DNA from: Saccharospirillaceae bacterium
Lineage (GTDB): Bacteria > Pseudomonadota > Gammaproteobacteria > Pseudomonadales > Oceanobacteraceae
NCBI GenBank assembly: GCA_022448365.1
Contig: JAKVCS010000008.1
Span: 1 to 64,000 of the forward strand
DNA length: 64,000 bases
Direction: 5' to 3'
In this document: piece after piece, positions 57,139-64,000 of the stretch
Layout: every line of letters starts with the position of its first letter
Numbering within the stretch: position 1 is the first letter of the stretch
Made by a program: the position numbers and the translations under genes
The notes under the pieces: model-generated
Told to the model about the DNA's origin: nothing
Seen by the model: the letters and a program-made list of their open reading frames with translations, nothing else
Databases searched by the model: none

Positions 57139-58764
57139 TTGGCATGGCGAACACATACAGCTAATTTTCTCTTAACGATTGTATTTGGCGTGATTGCTTA
57201 TACGTTGCTGGCGGCGGTCGAATACAGCCGCAATCAGCATATTGCTGATCATTTGCTGGAGCAGATCCACAGTCGTGCACTGCAGGATTTTTATGAACTG
57301 GCCAGTCATGTGCGTGAGCAGCTGAATACTGAAGAACTGCATTTACCCGCCAATCTCGAATCCTTTGTTTCTCAGCGACTGACCCATGAAGCCTGGCAGC
57401 TTAAGATTGACCTCGATAATCTGGAGCTGAATGTGATTCCGGCGTCGAGTCAAAATGGCACGTTGGATATGCAGTTCAGTTCCTCCGTTGGCAGTCAGCG
57501 ACTGGTCTTTGATGCGGAGGCCTGGATTCAGGCACTGTGCGATGATCTGGGCTACGGCGATATCCCATTTTCTCTGCAATATCGTGATCAGCCGATCTTT
57601 CAGTTATCCGAAAACAACTTCCGTGACCTTTACCGCCAGGATGAGTTTATTTTTACCGATCTGTCGTTACTGTTTGATCGTCAGGTGCTGATTACAAAAA
57701 TGTCGTTGGGTATGTACACCGGAATGTCTGCCATTATCGCCAGTTTGCTGATGTGGATGATGTTGTCGCTGTTGCACAAAAAGAAAACGGAATTAGTGAC
57801 GACTGAGCAGACGTTGCTGGATGCTCAGCATGAGTTGCAGGAAACGAATCATATTTTGTCGCATCAGATGAAGGTAGCTGCCGAAAACCAGAAAGAGTTT
57901 CTGAAAAAGAATTATGAATTACAGGATCTCAATCATTCGCTGGAGCGCAGTAAAAATCAGGTTCAGTTTTCCGAACGGCTGGTTAATCTGGGTGAGGTCT
58001 CGGCCGGGATTATCCATGAAATCAACAACCCTGTGGCTTATATCGGCAGTAATCTGCGTGAACTGGAAGCGGATATCCGAACGTTGCGCGATTTTATTAA
58101 TACACTCGATAAAGCATCGGACCATCTTGAGATTCGCTCGGAATTTTATCAGCAGCTACTCGCTTCCTATCAGGCATTAAACGTCCAGGAGGCGATGGCA
58201 GAGGCGCCACTGCGTTTGGAAGATTGTCTTACGGGTATTGAGCGGGTACGGAAGATTATCCAGGATATGAAGCGTCTGAGCGGCAGTGGTACTTGTGATA
58301 AAACACTGAGTAACATAAATGACGATATTGATAGTGTAATTAATATAGCTTCGAGCCGGATCAAAGGTGGTATCGAACTGAAAACGTTCCTGATCGACTT
58401 GCCGGATCTGTATTGTAATTCCTCTCAGATATCTCAGGTTCTGACCAATATCATCATTAATGCCATTCAGGCGCTTGAAGATGACGGCGGCGAAATATGT
58501 TTGTCGGAACGAATCGAGGGCAATAGTGTTGTGCTGGAAATCTCAGATAATGGTCCGGGGATGTGTGCAGAGGTTGCTAATCAGGTATTCGAACCTTTTT
58601 TCACCACGAAAGACGCAGAGAATGGTACCGGAATGGGTCTGGCATTGTGCTATAAATTGGTTGCTGAGCACGGTGGCTGGATTAATCTGGAAACCTCGCC
58701 GGGCAACGGTTCCTGTTTCAGCGTTCACTTACCTATGGAACAAGAAGGAAGCGAAACATGTTAA
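57139..58764 (+). CDS. Sensor histidine kinase (NtrB-like H box)
   Basis: The 541-residue protein has helices at about 8-27 and 188-212 around a periplasmic domain. A coiled coil (about 215-280) leads to the H box GEVSAGIIHEINNPVAYI (His293) and an ATPase domain with NIIINAIQAL, SDNGPGM and GTGMGLALCYKLV. The start is TTG 57139, with AGGT 8 nt upstream; ATG 57144 is in another frame. It overlaps the next gene by 7 nt, so the two are a two-component pair. Confidence 0.88.
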   Translation: MAWRTHTANFLLTIVFGVIAYTLLAAVEYSRNQHIADHLLEQIHSRALQDFYELASHVREQLNTEELHLPANLESFVSQRLTHEAWQLKIDLDNLELNVIPASSQNGTLDMQFSSSVGSQRLVFDAEAWIQALCDDLGYGDIPFSLQYRDQPIFQLSENNFRDLYRQDEFIFTDLSLLFDRQVLITKMSLGMYTGMSAIIASLLMWMMLSLLHKKKTELVTTEQTLLDAQHELQETNHILSHQMKVAAENQKEFLKKNYELQDLNHSLERSKNQVQFSERLVNLGEVSAGIIHEINNPVAYIGSNLRELEADIRTLRDFINTLDKASDHLEIRSEFYQQLLASYQALNVQEAMAEAPLRLEDCLTGIERVRKIIQDMKRLSGSGTCDKTLSNINDDIDSVINIASSRIKGGIELKTFLIDLPDLYCNSSQISQVLTNIIINAIQALEDDGGEICLSERIEGNSVVLEISDNGPGMCAEVANQVFEPFFTTKDAENGTGMGLALCYKLVAEHGGWINLETSPGNGSCFSVHLPMEQEGSETC

Positions 58765-60104
58765 GTCAGGGAGATAGTTCTTACCTGGAAGAAAAGCGAG
58801 GCAGTATCTTAATCGTTGATGATGAGGAACCGATCTGTCATGCATTGAAGCGTTTATTCCGTCGCCACTTTCATGTTGAAGTAGCCACCAGTGGTGATGA
58901 GGCGTTGCAATTACTCTCTGAGAAAAGTTACGACCTGATGATTTCTGATATGCGCATGCCGAGAATGAATGGCGCTGAATTATTAAAAATCTGTTATCAG
59001 AAATGGCCGGAGATGATCCGTATTCTATTAACCGGCTTTTCGGAACTTGAATCGGCTATCAGCGCGATTAATGAAGGACATATTTATCGCTATGTAACCA
59101 AACCATGGGATAACGATGAACTGCGGTTACTGGTCACTGAGGCATTAGACCTGCGTGATCTTAAATCCACCAATCAATCATTAAACGCACACATTGTTGA
59201 ACAGAATAAAGAGCTGGAGCGTCTTAATACTGAACTGAAAGAGAAATATCAGGAGAAATCTGATCAGGTAGGTGAAACCGAGGGAAAACTGCAAAAAGCA
59301 TATCGCAGTCTGCACCAGGAGTTTCACGGCATAGTGCATATTCTGGTGGGCATGATTGAAGCGCGATTGGGGGAGGACGAGGGCAGTACTGAGCAACTCG
59401 CCCGCCTGGCAAAAAGTTTTGCACAATGTGGTGGTCTGCAGGGTGAAGCGATTCAGGATATTTATTACGCCGCTTTGCTAAAGAACTTTGGCAAAGTCAG
59501 TTTGCCGGACTCTGTGGTGAACAGATCCCTGACTCAGCTGAGCACCAGCGAAAAGCGAGAGCTCGAGCGCTTTGGCATTAACGGACAAACATCACTGATG
59601 ATGCTCGAACCGTTACAGAATGCAGCCAATATTATTCGCTCTCACACCGAATGGTATAACGGTCGTGGTTTTCCGGATCGGCTTGCAGCAGAGGCGATTC
59701 CCAGAGAATCCCGAATGCTGAAGATCGTTAGTGACTACGCCGAATTGCAGAGTGAACCCAATTTTCTCGGGCGGAAATTATCGGCTGCAGACGCCCAGAC
59801 GTACTTACTGAAAATGTCAGGTCAGCGTTATGATCGCGAGCTGGTCACTGTTTTTATGGAAACACTGACGGGTTTTGACGGCGGTTTAATATCCAATACG
59901 GAGCGCATTCCCATTACCGATGCCCGCGCAGGCATGGTACTGGTGGATCATCTGATCAGCCCGGCGGGAGTGGTGTTACTTTCGGCTGATACGCAGCTTA
60001 ACCAGCGTCATGTGGATAAACTGCAGATGCTGGCGCGTCAATTTGAGGGACATCAGATTCTGTTGCATATTCATCGCAGCGAAAACTCGGGGTCACCGGT
60101 CTGA
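58758..60104 (+). CDS. Response regulator with degenerate HD-GYP output domain
   Basis: The 448-residue protein has a receiver (Asp64 in LMISDMRMP, YVTKPWDNDEL), a coiled coil (about 135-185) and a domain that aligns with HD-GYP phosphodiesterases of the RpfG type. In it the metal-binding HD is replaced by Lys242-Asn243 (LLKNFGK), SHHE by SHTE (295-298) and GYP by GFP (304-306). It should therefore not hydrolyse cyclic-di-GMP by the usual mechanism. Overlap with the kinase gene supports direct phosphotransfer. Confidence 0.8.
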   Translation: MLSQGDSSYLEEKRGSILIVDDEEPICHALKRLFRRHFHVEVATSGDEALQLLSEKSYDLMISDMRMPRMNGAELLKICYQKWPEMIRILLTGFSELESAISAINEGHIYRYVTKPWDNDELRLLVTEALDLRDLKSTNQSLNAHIVEQNKELERLNTELKEKYQEKSDQVGETEGKLQKAYRSLHQEFHGIVHILVGMIEARLGEDEGSTEQLARLAKSFAQCGGLQGEAIQDIYYAALLKNFGKVSLPDSVVNRSLTQLSTSEKRELERFGINGQTSLMMLEPLQNAANIIRSHTEWYNGRGFPDRLAAEAIPRESRMLKIVSDYAELQSEPNFLGRKLSAADAQTYLLKMSGQRYDRELVTVFMETLTGFDGGLISNTERIPITDARAGMVLVDHLISPAGVVLLSADTQLNQRHVDKLQMLARQFEGHQILLHIHRSENSGSPV

Positions 60105-60170
60105 TGGGTTATGAGTGCAACAGCCTGGCTCAGCCGGTTAATCCATTATCAGCAACCCAGCCGTTTGAGT

Positions 60171-60803
60171 TCAGGCCTCGTCATCCTGGTGGCTGAGCAG
60201 TGATTCTTCACCGTCTTTCGGTAAAAAATGACCAAGCTTACTGGCTTTGGTTTTCAGATAACCATCGTTGTGCGGATTACGACCGACTTGTAGTGGAACA
60301 CGTTCTTCAATGGTAACGCCAGCATCTGCCAGAGCTTTCACCTTACGCGGATTATTGGTCATCAGGCGAATGGTTTTAATCCCCAGTTCTTCCAACATTG
60401 GCTGGCACATGGAGTAGTTACGCATGTCGGCGCCAAAACCCAGTTGTTCGTTCGCTTCGACAGTATCTGCTCCCTGATCCTGCAGGTTATATGCTCTGAT
60501 TTTATTGAGCAGGCCGATACCACGACCTTCCTGACGCAGGTATAGCACCACACCACGACCAGCTTCGGATACCGCACGCAGCGCTTCTTCCAGCTGATAA
60601 CCGCAGTCACAACGCATTGAGAATAATGCATCGCCGGTCAGACACTCAGAATGTGCACGAGCCAGAACCGGCTCACCGCTTGCGATATTACCCATAGTCA
60701 GCGCCACGTGTTCTTTGCCTGTTGCAGTCTCTTCAAAGCCATGCATGGTGAAAACACCAAAAGGTGTCGGCAGTTTGGATGAGGCGATGAATTTAATGGT
60801 CAA
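60171..60803 (-). CDS. ribA: GTP cyclohydrolase II
   Basis: The 210-residue protein (E. coli 196) has zinc ligands Cys54, Cys65 and Cys67 in [17 protein letters not shown] and the [13 protein letters not shown] motif. It opens the GTP imidazole ring, the first step of riboflavin synthesis. The C-terminus has an extra acidic tail. It is a stand-alone RibA, not fused to RibB. Confidence 0.96.
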   Translation of the reverse strand: MTIKFIASSKLPTPFGVFTMHGFEETATGKEHVALTMGNIASGEPVLARAHSECLTGDALFSMRCDCGYQLEEALRAVSEAGRGVVLYLRQEGRGIGLLNKIRAYNLQDQGADTVEANEQLGFGADMRNYSMCQPMLEELGIKTIRLMTNNPRKVKALADAGVTIEERVPLQVGRNPHNDGYLKTKASKLGHFLPKDGEESLLSHQDDEA

Positions 60804-60846
60804 AGTACTAACCTCTGGGCTATCCAGCGTATAAAACAGGGCGCGT

Positions 60847-60852
60847 ATTCTA
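60847..60852 (-). promoter_or_regulatory. Probable -10 element of ribA
   Basis: On the - strand TAGAAT is followed by ACGCGCCC, the discriminator type seen at other genes of the window. No convincing -35 hexamer. The spacing to the ribA ATG is about 43 nt. No FMN riboswitch was recognised in this short leader. Confidence 0.5.
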
Positions 60853-60932
60853 ACAGTGAAGCAGCCTTGTGACTAATTTAGCGATAGAATTGATTGTCTC
60901 ATGGCTGACTGAATCGATAGAAGTGCGCTGAT

Positions 60933-61610
60933 ATGTTGCTGTTTATTTTATTCCTGACATTGCTGCTGATCCTGAGCTTACCGGGTATCTGGGTGCAATA
61001 TGTATTGAAGAAACACAGTGGTGTGCGTGATGACTTTCCCGGTAGTGGCGGTGAAATGGCCACCCATTTGCTGACTAAGTTGGGGATCGACAACGTCAGT
61101 GTCGAGGAAACCGATCAGGGGGACCATTATGACCCGCAAAGTCGGGCTGTGCGACTGACCAAAGATAAGCTGGACGCCAAAAGTCTGACCGCGGTTGTTG
61201 TTGCTGCTCATGAAGTGGGCCACGCACTGCAGCACCATAAAAAAGAAACCCTGTTCCAAACCCGAACATGGCTGGCTCATATTGCTTATTGGGCACAAAA
61301 AACGGCGCCATTGGCGCTGGTGGTTGCGCCAGTCTTGGTCAGTGTTGCTCCGGGTGCATCCCGTTGGGCGTTATTGGCTGCGGTGGGTGCAATGCTGTTG
61401 GGTACCCTGATGCATTTTCTTACGTTACCAGTGGAATGGGATGCCAGCTTTAACAAGGCCCTGCCTTTGCTGGAAGAAGGGAAATACTTTAACCCGCAGG
61501 ACATGCAATCTGCTCGTCAGATTCTGCGTGCGGCGGCCTTCACTTATGTCGCCGGATCGTTAGCCAGCCTATTGAATATCTGGCGCTGGTTACGTTATCT
61601 GCGGCGTTAG
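60933..61610 (+). CDS. Membrane zinc metallopeptidase (YugP type)
   Basis: The 225-residue protein has an N-terminal membrane helix, the zinc motif HEVGH (93-97) in VVVAAHEVGHALQHH and two or three further helices (about 120-165, 200-220). This matches the YugP/DUF zinc metallopeptidase family (neutral zinc metallopeptidase 2), whose substrates are poorly known. It diverges from ribA. Confidence 0.88.
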   Translation: MLLFILFLTLLLILSLPGIWVQYVLKKHSGVRDDFPGSGGEMATHLLTKLGIDNVSVEETDQGDHYDPQSRAVRLTKDKLDAKSLTAVVVAAHEVGHALQHHKKETLFQTRTWLAHIAYWAQKTAPLALVVAPVLVSVAPGASRWALLAAVGAMLLGTLMHFLTLPVEWDASFNKALPLLEEGKYFNPQDMQSARQILRAAAFTYVAGSLASLLNIWRWLRYLRR

Positions 61611-61666
61611 TTGCAGTGCACTGCAGGCCGGGCTGGGTATTCTCGGTTTTTCCCGGCTGGCTGATA

Positions 61667-62470
61667 TCAGTCGCTGGCGAGACTCCAGAGTAACCGGCAG
61701 CGGTTCATATAAGCCGGAAGCATCTCATCGTCCATGGCAGGGCTGGTTGTCGCACTGTCGGCGCACAGTTCGTCGATCAGCACTTCCGACTGTTGGTTCA
61801 GCCGTGAGACGCGTTGTTGCAGTTTTAACGCTTGATTGCGCTCAACATACAGCTGCTTATCAACCCGGGCTAACGACTGCTGCAGTTGCTGTGATGCCAG
61901 TTGCTGCTGTTCAATCAGGCTCAGTTGTTGCTGCAGCTGATCTTGCTGCTGTTGGTTGATATTGCTCCAGCGCAGGCGTTCTTCATTTTGTTGCTGCAGG
62001 CTGCGAGTCAGAGTTTGCTGCAATGCCACTTGCTGTTGTTGAAGTTGTTGGCGCTGATCCTTAAGGTCGGTCATTTGCAGCTGCAGTTGTTGCAACTGTT
62101 GCGCCTGGCTCCAGAGTTGGCTACCGGATACTGACAGCAGTGCAATCAGCAGTATCAGTGTGGACGATAGTAGAATATTGGGCAGCTTCCTGACCGGCTG
62201 CTGTTTACTGACTGCTTTATGTTCAGTAACCGGAGCGGTCACGCCCTCGCCTAATAACAGGCTATGCGCTTTGCGCAACTGGCTTAATTGGAGCTCCAAC
62301 TGCTCTTGTTCACTGCGCGTATCGGCACGGGTTAATTCCAACGCACAATTTCGGTATTGATGCAGATAAGCGGCGCGGATATCGTCGCGATGGCGGCTCA
62401 GTGTACCGAGCAGCTGCTGTGCCTGCTGTTCATCCATAACGGTGTGTGACTGGTGTTGCGGCTGTTCCAT
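61667..62470 (-). CDS. Gln-rich coiled-coil membrane protein
   Basis: The 267-residue protein has a cytoplasmic N-terminal part, one transmembrane helix (around LPNILLSSTLILLIALLSV) and a long Gln/Leu-rich coiled coil on the far side, ending with a short tail containing two Cys. ATG 62470 with GAGAG 7 nt upstream is preferred; starts at 62515 and 62437 are possible. The family is not recognised. The composition makes similarity searches unreliable. The opposite strand shows long open frames only because of the CAG/CTG repeats. Confidence 0.6.
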   Translation of the reverse strand: MEQPQHQSHTVMDEQQAQQLLGTLSRHRDDIRAAYLHQYRNCALELTRADTRSEQEQLELQLSQLRKAHSLLLGEGVTAPVTEHKAVSKQQPVRKLPNILLSSTLILLIALLSVSGSQLWSQAQQLQQLQLQMTDLKDQRQQLQQQQVALQQTLTRSLQQQNEERLRWSNINQQQQDQLQQQLSLIEQQQLASQQLQQSLARVDKQLYVERNQALKLQQRVSRLNQQSEVLIDELCADSATTSPAMDDEMLPAYMNRCRLLWSLASD

Positions 62471-62886
62471 GGTCTGACTCTCTGTGCGCTGATGCCCATG
62501 CGGTATTGGCTGCATGATATTAGGCAGGCTGCGCCGTCATGCAATCAGGCAAATTGCCGAGATCAATCGGGTTATCCAACACGGTCGTACAATTGTCACA
62601 TTCCCTGTTTACCATCGGGTGTGCTGCTACAGGGAGGTTGCGGCCAGAGTTACAGACATTCTATAACTCTGTTTAAGCTGCCCGGGGGTTGTCGCGCCCG
62701 GCGGCTTATGCCCTGTTTCATGCGGCTTCTCGCTCAGCCCCAGACTTCTGGCTGTCACAAATATGAAACCCAATTGTCATAATTCGGGGTGCTGTCATAT
62801 TTTTGTAACATTACTGTCAAATAATGCCTGCCATCAAACTGATCCACTATCGAATGCCGCAAGGGCGGTGAAAGAAGGAAGTTACT
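62471..62886. other. Divergent region upstream of pstS
   Basis: This 416-bp gap contains the Pho-box arrays next to pstS (listed separately). A weaker match, TTGTCAC-N4-CCTGTTT, lies at 62593-62610. No other gene was recognised; the small open frames have no coding features. Confidence 0.5.
62752..62820 (+). promoter_or_regulatory. Two Pho-box arrays (PhoB binding sites) before pstS
   Basis: Seven-base repeats recur every 11 bp, as in the Pho box: CTGTCAC (62752), ATGAAAC (62763) and TTGTCAT (62774), then CTGTCAT (62792), TTGTAAC (62803) and CTGTCAA (62814). The two triplets are separated by 18 bp start to start. This strongly indicates control by PhoB under phosphate starvation. Confidence 0.85.
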
Positions 62887-63930
62887 ATGAAAAAAGTACT
62901 GTTGACTGGCGCCGCTGTAATGGCAGCTGCACTGAGCACTACCGCTCAGGCTGAACGTGATTACATCAGCATTGTTGGTTCTTCAACTGTATACCCGTTC
63001 TCAACCGTTGTTGCTGAGCGTTTTGGTAAGTCGACTGACTTCCGTACGCCTAAGGTTGAATCAACCGGTTCTGGCGGTGGTCTGAAGCTGTTCTGCTCTG
63101 GTGTGGGTGATGCAACTCCGGATATCACTAACGCTTCTCGTGCTATTAAAGGTTCTGAGATCAAGCTGTGTGCAAAGAACGGCGTTACTGACATTGTTGA
63201 AGTAAAAGTTGGCTACGACGGTATCGTTCTGGCAAACACCAAAGCGGCTGATCGTATGGAACTGACCCGTAAGGACATCTTCCTGGCGCTTGCGAAAAAC
63301 GTTCCAAACCCAGACGGTTCTGAAACTCTGGTTGAAAACCCATATAAGACCTGGAAAGACGTAAACCCAGCTCTGCCAAACCGCAAAATCGAAGTATTAG
63401 GTCCGCCACCAACGTCCGGTACCCGTGACGCATTTGTTGAACTGGCAATGGAAGGTGGCTGTAAGAAAGTTCCTTTCATCAAGGCGATCAAAAAGCAGGA
63501 TAAGAAGAAGTTCAAAGCCATCTGTCACGGCATGCGTGAAGACGGTTCTTATGTTGAAGCCGGTGAAAACGACAACCTGATCGTTCAGAAGCTGGTTGCT
63601 AACCCGAAAGCGCTGGGCATCTTTGGCTTCAGCTTCCTGGAGCAAAACTCTGACAAAGTACAGGGTTCTAAAGTTGACGGTCAGCTGCCTACTTTCGACG
63701 CGATCTCTGAAGGTGACTACCCGGTTAGCCGTTCATTGTTCTTCTACGTTAAGAAGGCACACGTTGGCGTGATTCCTGGTATCGAAGAGTACCTGGCTGA
63801 GTTCACTTCTGAGCGTGCGATGGGTGAAGATGGCTACCTGGCAGACAAAGGCATGATCCCGATGATGGATGAAGAGCGCGCCGAAGTGGTTTCAAACGTG
63901 AAAAATCTGAAACCAATTGCTGCTAAATAA
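62887..63930 (+). CDS. pstS: Periplasmic phosphate-binding protein PstS
   Basis: The 347-residue protein has a signal peptide cleaved after AQA (residue 22), phosphate-binding loops GSSTVYPFS, ESTGSGGG and TSGTRDAF, and the overall PstS-like fold. It captures phosphate for the PstCAB ABC transporter, which is not in the window and may follow. Codon use is strongly biased to the preferred set seen in ribosomal genes. Pho boxes precede it. Confidence 0.93.
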   Translation: MKKVLLTGAAVMAAALSTTAQAERDYISIVGSSTVYPFSTVVAERFGKSTDFRTPKVESTGSGGGLKLFCSGVGDATPDITNASRAIKGSEIKLCAKNGVTDIVEVKVGYDGIVLANTKAADRMELTRKDIFLALAKNVPNPDGSETLVENPYKTWKDVNPALPNRKIEVLGPPPTSGTRDAFVELAMEGGCKKVPFIKAIKKQDKKKFKAICHGMREDGSYVEAGENDNLIVQKLVANPKALGIFGFSFLEQNSDKVQGSKVDGQLPTFDAISEGDYPVSRSLFFYVKKAHVGVIPGIEEYLAEFTSERAMGEDGYLADKGMIPMMDEERAEVVSNVKNLKPIAAK

Positions 63931-63937
63931 TTAGACA

Positions 63938-63952
63938 CCGCATACAATGCGG
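63938..63952 (+). other. Small hairpin after pstS
   Basis: CCGCAT pairs with ATGCGG around ACA, 8 nt after the pstS stop. It lies before the main terminator and could stabilise the 3' end of an abundant message. Confidence 0.35.
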
Positions 63953-63966
63953 GCCTCTGATCGACG

Positions 63967-63999
63967 CAAAAGCCGGGGTTTTATACACCTCGGCTTTTG
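63967..63999 (+). terminator. Terminator after pstS
   Basis: CAAAAGCCGGGGT (63967-63979) pairs with ACCTCGGCTTTTG (63987-63999) with one G-T pair. The window ends inside the expected T tail. It suggests pstS can be transcribed apart from any downstream pst genes. Confidence 0.8.
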
Positions 64000-64000
64000 T

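Noticed and set aside
61747-62360. Several + strand frames opposite the Gln-rich protein
   Set aside because: CAG/CTG-rich DNA leaves all frames open; the products are low-complexity and lack starts with ribosome binding sites.

Overview
The window comes from the chromosome of a Gram-negative gammaproteobacterium, most like the marine Oceanospirillales/Pseudomonadales group. The evidence is the S10-spc-alpha ribosomal protein order with E. coli-like protein lengths, a PomAB-type sodium flagellar stator with Vibrio-like sequence, a fused-AB (group 2) Mrp Na+/H+ antiporter, a TRAP transporter, lipoprotein signals and an outer-membrane-type RND exporter. The species is not determined, and no tRNA, rRNA, CRISPR array or insertion sequence was seen.

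Region 1 (1-14130, + strand): the 3' end of tuf, a terminator, a strong promoter, then the unbroken run rpsJ-rplC-rplD-rplW-rplB-rpsS-rplV-rpsC-rplP-rpmC-rpsQ-rplN-rplX-rplE-rpsN-rpsH-rplF-rplR-rpsE-rpmD-rplO-secY-rpmJ-rpsM-rpsK-rpsD-rpoA-rplQ and a terminator. Structured spacers lie between rpsJ/rplC, rpsN/rpsH and rpmJ/rpsM; the last two also carry promoter-like sequences.

Region 2 (14150-24790, mostly - strand): a hormone-sensitive-lipase-type hydrolase, a TPR-associated TRAP transporter (tatT-dctP-dctQ-dctM), a 1235-residue PilZ-DUF1631-GGDEF-EAL protein whose enzymatic motifs are degenerate, a periplasmic LolA-like protein and a twin-CBS protein.

Region 3 (24890-34710, + strand): a ComFB-family protein, a CpxR/CpxA-like two-component pair, hemE, and the six-gene mrp operon (AB fused, C, D, E, F, G).

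Region 4 (34710-46380): a 600-bp gap; a two-gene overlapping cassette with the layout of a phage Rz/Rz1 spanin pair but no other phage gene; an AcrAB-type exporter; radA; a NarL-type response regulator; an ELWxxDGT-repeat lipoprotein; and a hybrid histidine kinase.

Region 5 (46690-53670): metY, three tandem paralogous six-helix membrane proteins of unknown function, rsmE, a PilZ protein with a helical insertion, and pomB-pomA.

Region 6 (53840-64000): xseB-ispA-dxs (isoprenoid precursors), a histidine kinase overlapping a REC protein with a degenerate HD-GYP domain, ribA, a YugP-type zinc metallopeptidase, a Gln-rich coiled-coil membrane protein, and pstS behind two arrays of Pho-box repeats.

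Recurring themes are cyclic-di-GMP reception (degenerate GGDEF/EAL, PilZ, ComFB and degenerate HD-GYP proteins), sodium bioenergetics, and promoters with a -10 hexamer followed by a GCGCC-like discriminator. The least explained items are the spanin-like cassette, the membrane-protein triplet and the degenerate signalling proteins.
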